This document shows positions 63,928 through 64,000 of a stretch of 64,000 bases of DNA, piece after piece. The translations under genes and the position numbers were made by a program. A model generated the notes under the pieces. It ran no database searches. It was given only the letters and a program-made list of their open reading frames with translations, and was not told where the DNA came from. The first letter of the stretch is position 1. Each line of letters starts with the position of its first letter. The stretch is from Actinomycetes bacterium (GTDB lineage Bacteria > Actinomycetota > Acidimicrobiia > Acidimicrobiales > RAAP-2). The DNA is taken from positions 38,126 to 102,125 of the forward strand of contig JAJZVL010000001.1 in the NCBI GenBank assembly GCA_021845725.1, written 5' to 3'.

Positions 63928-64000
63928 TCGTCCCGACGTGGCGCGAGGGCCCTGCGGGTGGTGTTCAGGCCCAGGCGCTCGCGCCGCTGCCCTGCACAGA

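Overview
This window is very GC-rich chromosomal DNA from an actinobacterium. The division/peptidoglycan cluster has the actinobacterial SepF-YggT-DivIVA tail and no ftsA beside ftsZ. MurE carries the meso-diaminopimelate motif DNPR. There are ergothioneine genes (egtB, egtD), DUF3040 and DUF2630 proteins, a SigC-like ECF factor and a DosR/DosS-type two-component system. Gene content and proteins do not look mycobacterial or streptomycete. A deep lineage such as Acidimicrobiia is my best guess, but this is inference and not proven. No rRNA, tRNA, CRISPR array, insertion sequence or prophage was seen.

Layout. 1-10.4 kb: the 3' end of an ftsH, then scattered metabolic genes (APH-type kinase, pdxH, ketol-acid reductoisomerase-like protein, sixA-like phosphatase, acyl-CoA synthetase, ackA), a marR-MFS exporter pair and a lipoprotein. 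10.4-15.4 kb: a branched-chain amino-acid type ABC transporter operon on the minus strand in which the two permeases are fused. 15.6-30.7 kb: a stress/dormancy island with a DinB-like protein, Hsp20, a GNAT acetyltransferase coupled to a histone-deacetylase-family enzyme and a universal stress protein, a second UspA, a GAF histidine kinase, a DosR-like regulator, an FtsH-like protease, a group-2 sigma factor, a small membrane protein, Lon, DUF2630, and an encapsulin with its ferritin-like cargo. 30.8-38.4 kb: a four-gene minus-strand operon (SCO-fusion membrane protein, lipoprotein, zinc-finger anti-sigma-like protein, CtaG-like protein), a divergent ECF sigma factor and an unusual cytochrome b. 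38.3-44.9 kb: egtB-egtD, msrA, small membrane proteins, a ROK kinase, an HNH protein and a lipoate-ligase-like protein. 45-63.9 kb: the dcw cluster mraZ-rsmH-ftsL-ftsI-murE-mraY-ftsW-murG-murC-murB-ftsQ-ftsZ-yggS-sepF-yggT-divIVA, then a DksA/TraR-like protein, lspA and an rluD-type pseudouridine synthase. murF and murD are missing from the cluster.

The most interesting system is the dormancy island. The response regulator matches, from memory, Mycobacterium tuberculosis DosR through the phosphorylation site and the DNA-recognition helix. The kinase has a GAF domain with a histidine at the position of the DosS haem ligand. Palindromes of the DosR-box form GGGAC-N4-GTCCC or GGGAC-N4-GGCCC lie in front of the FtsH-like protease/sigma factor pair, a two-helix membrane protein (two boxes in tandem) and a lipoprotein at 9.8 kb. 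This suggests a DosR-type hypoxia/dormancy regulon outside the mycobacteria whose targets include a sigma factor and a membrane protease. It sits in the same neighbourhood as a coupled lysine acetyltransferase/deacetylase pair and an iron-storing encapsulin. Several short tandem repeat arrays in promoter regions (16.1, 20.7, 26.6 and 44.9 kb) are unexplained.
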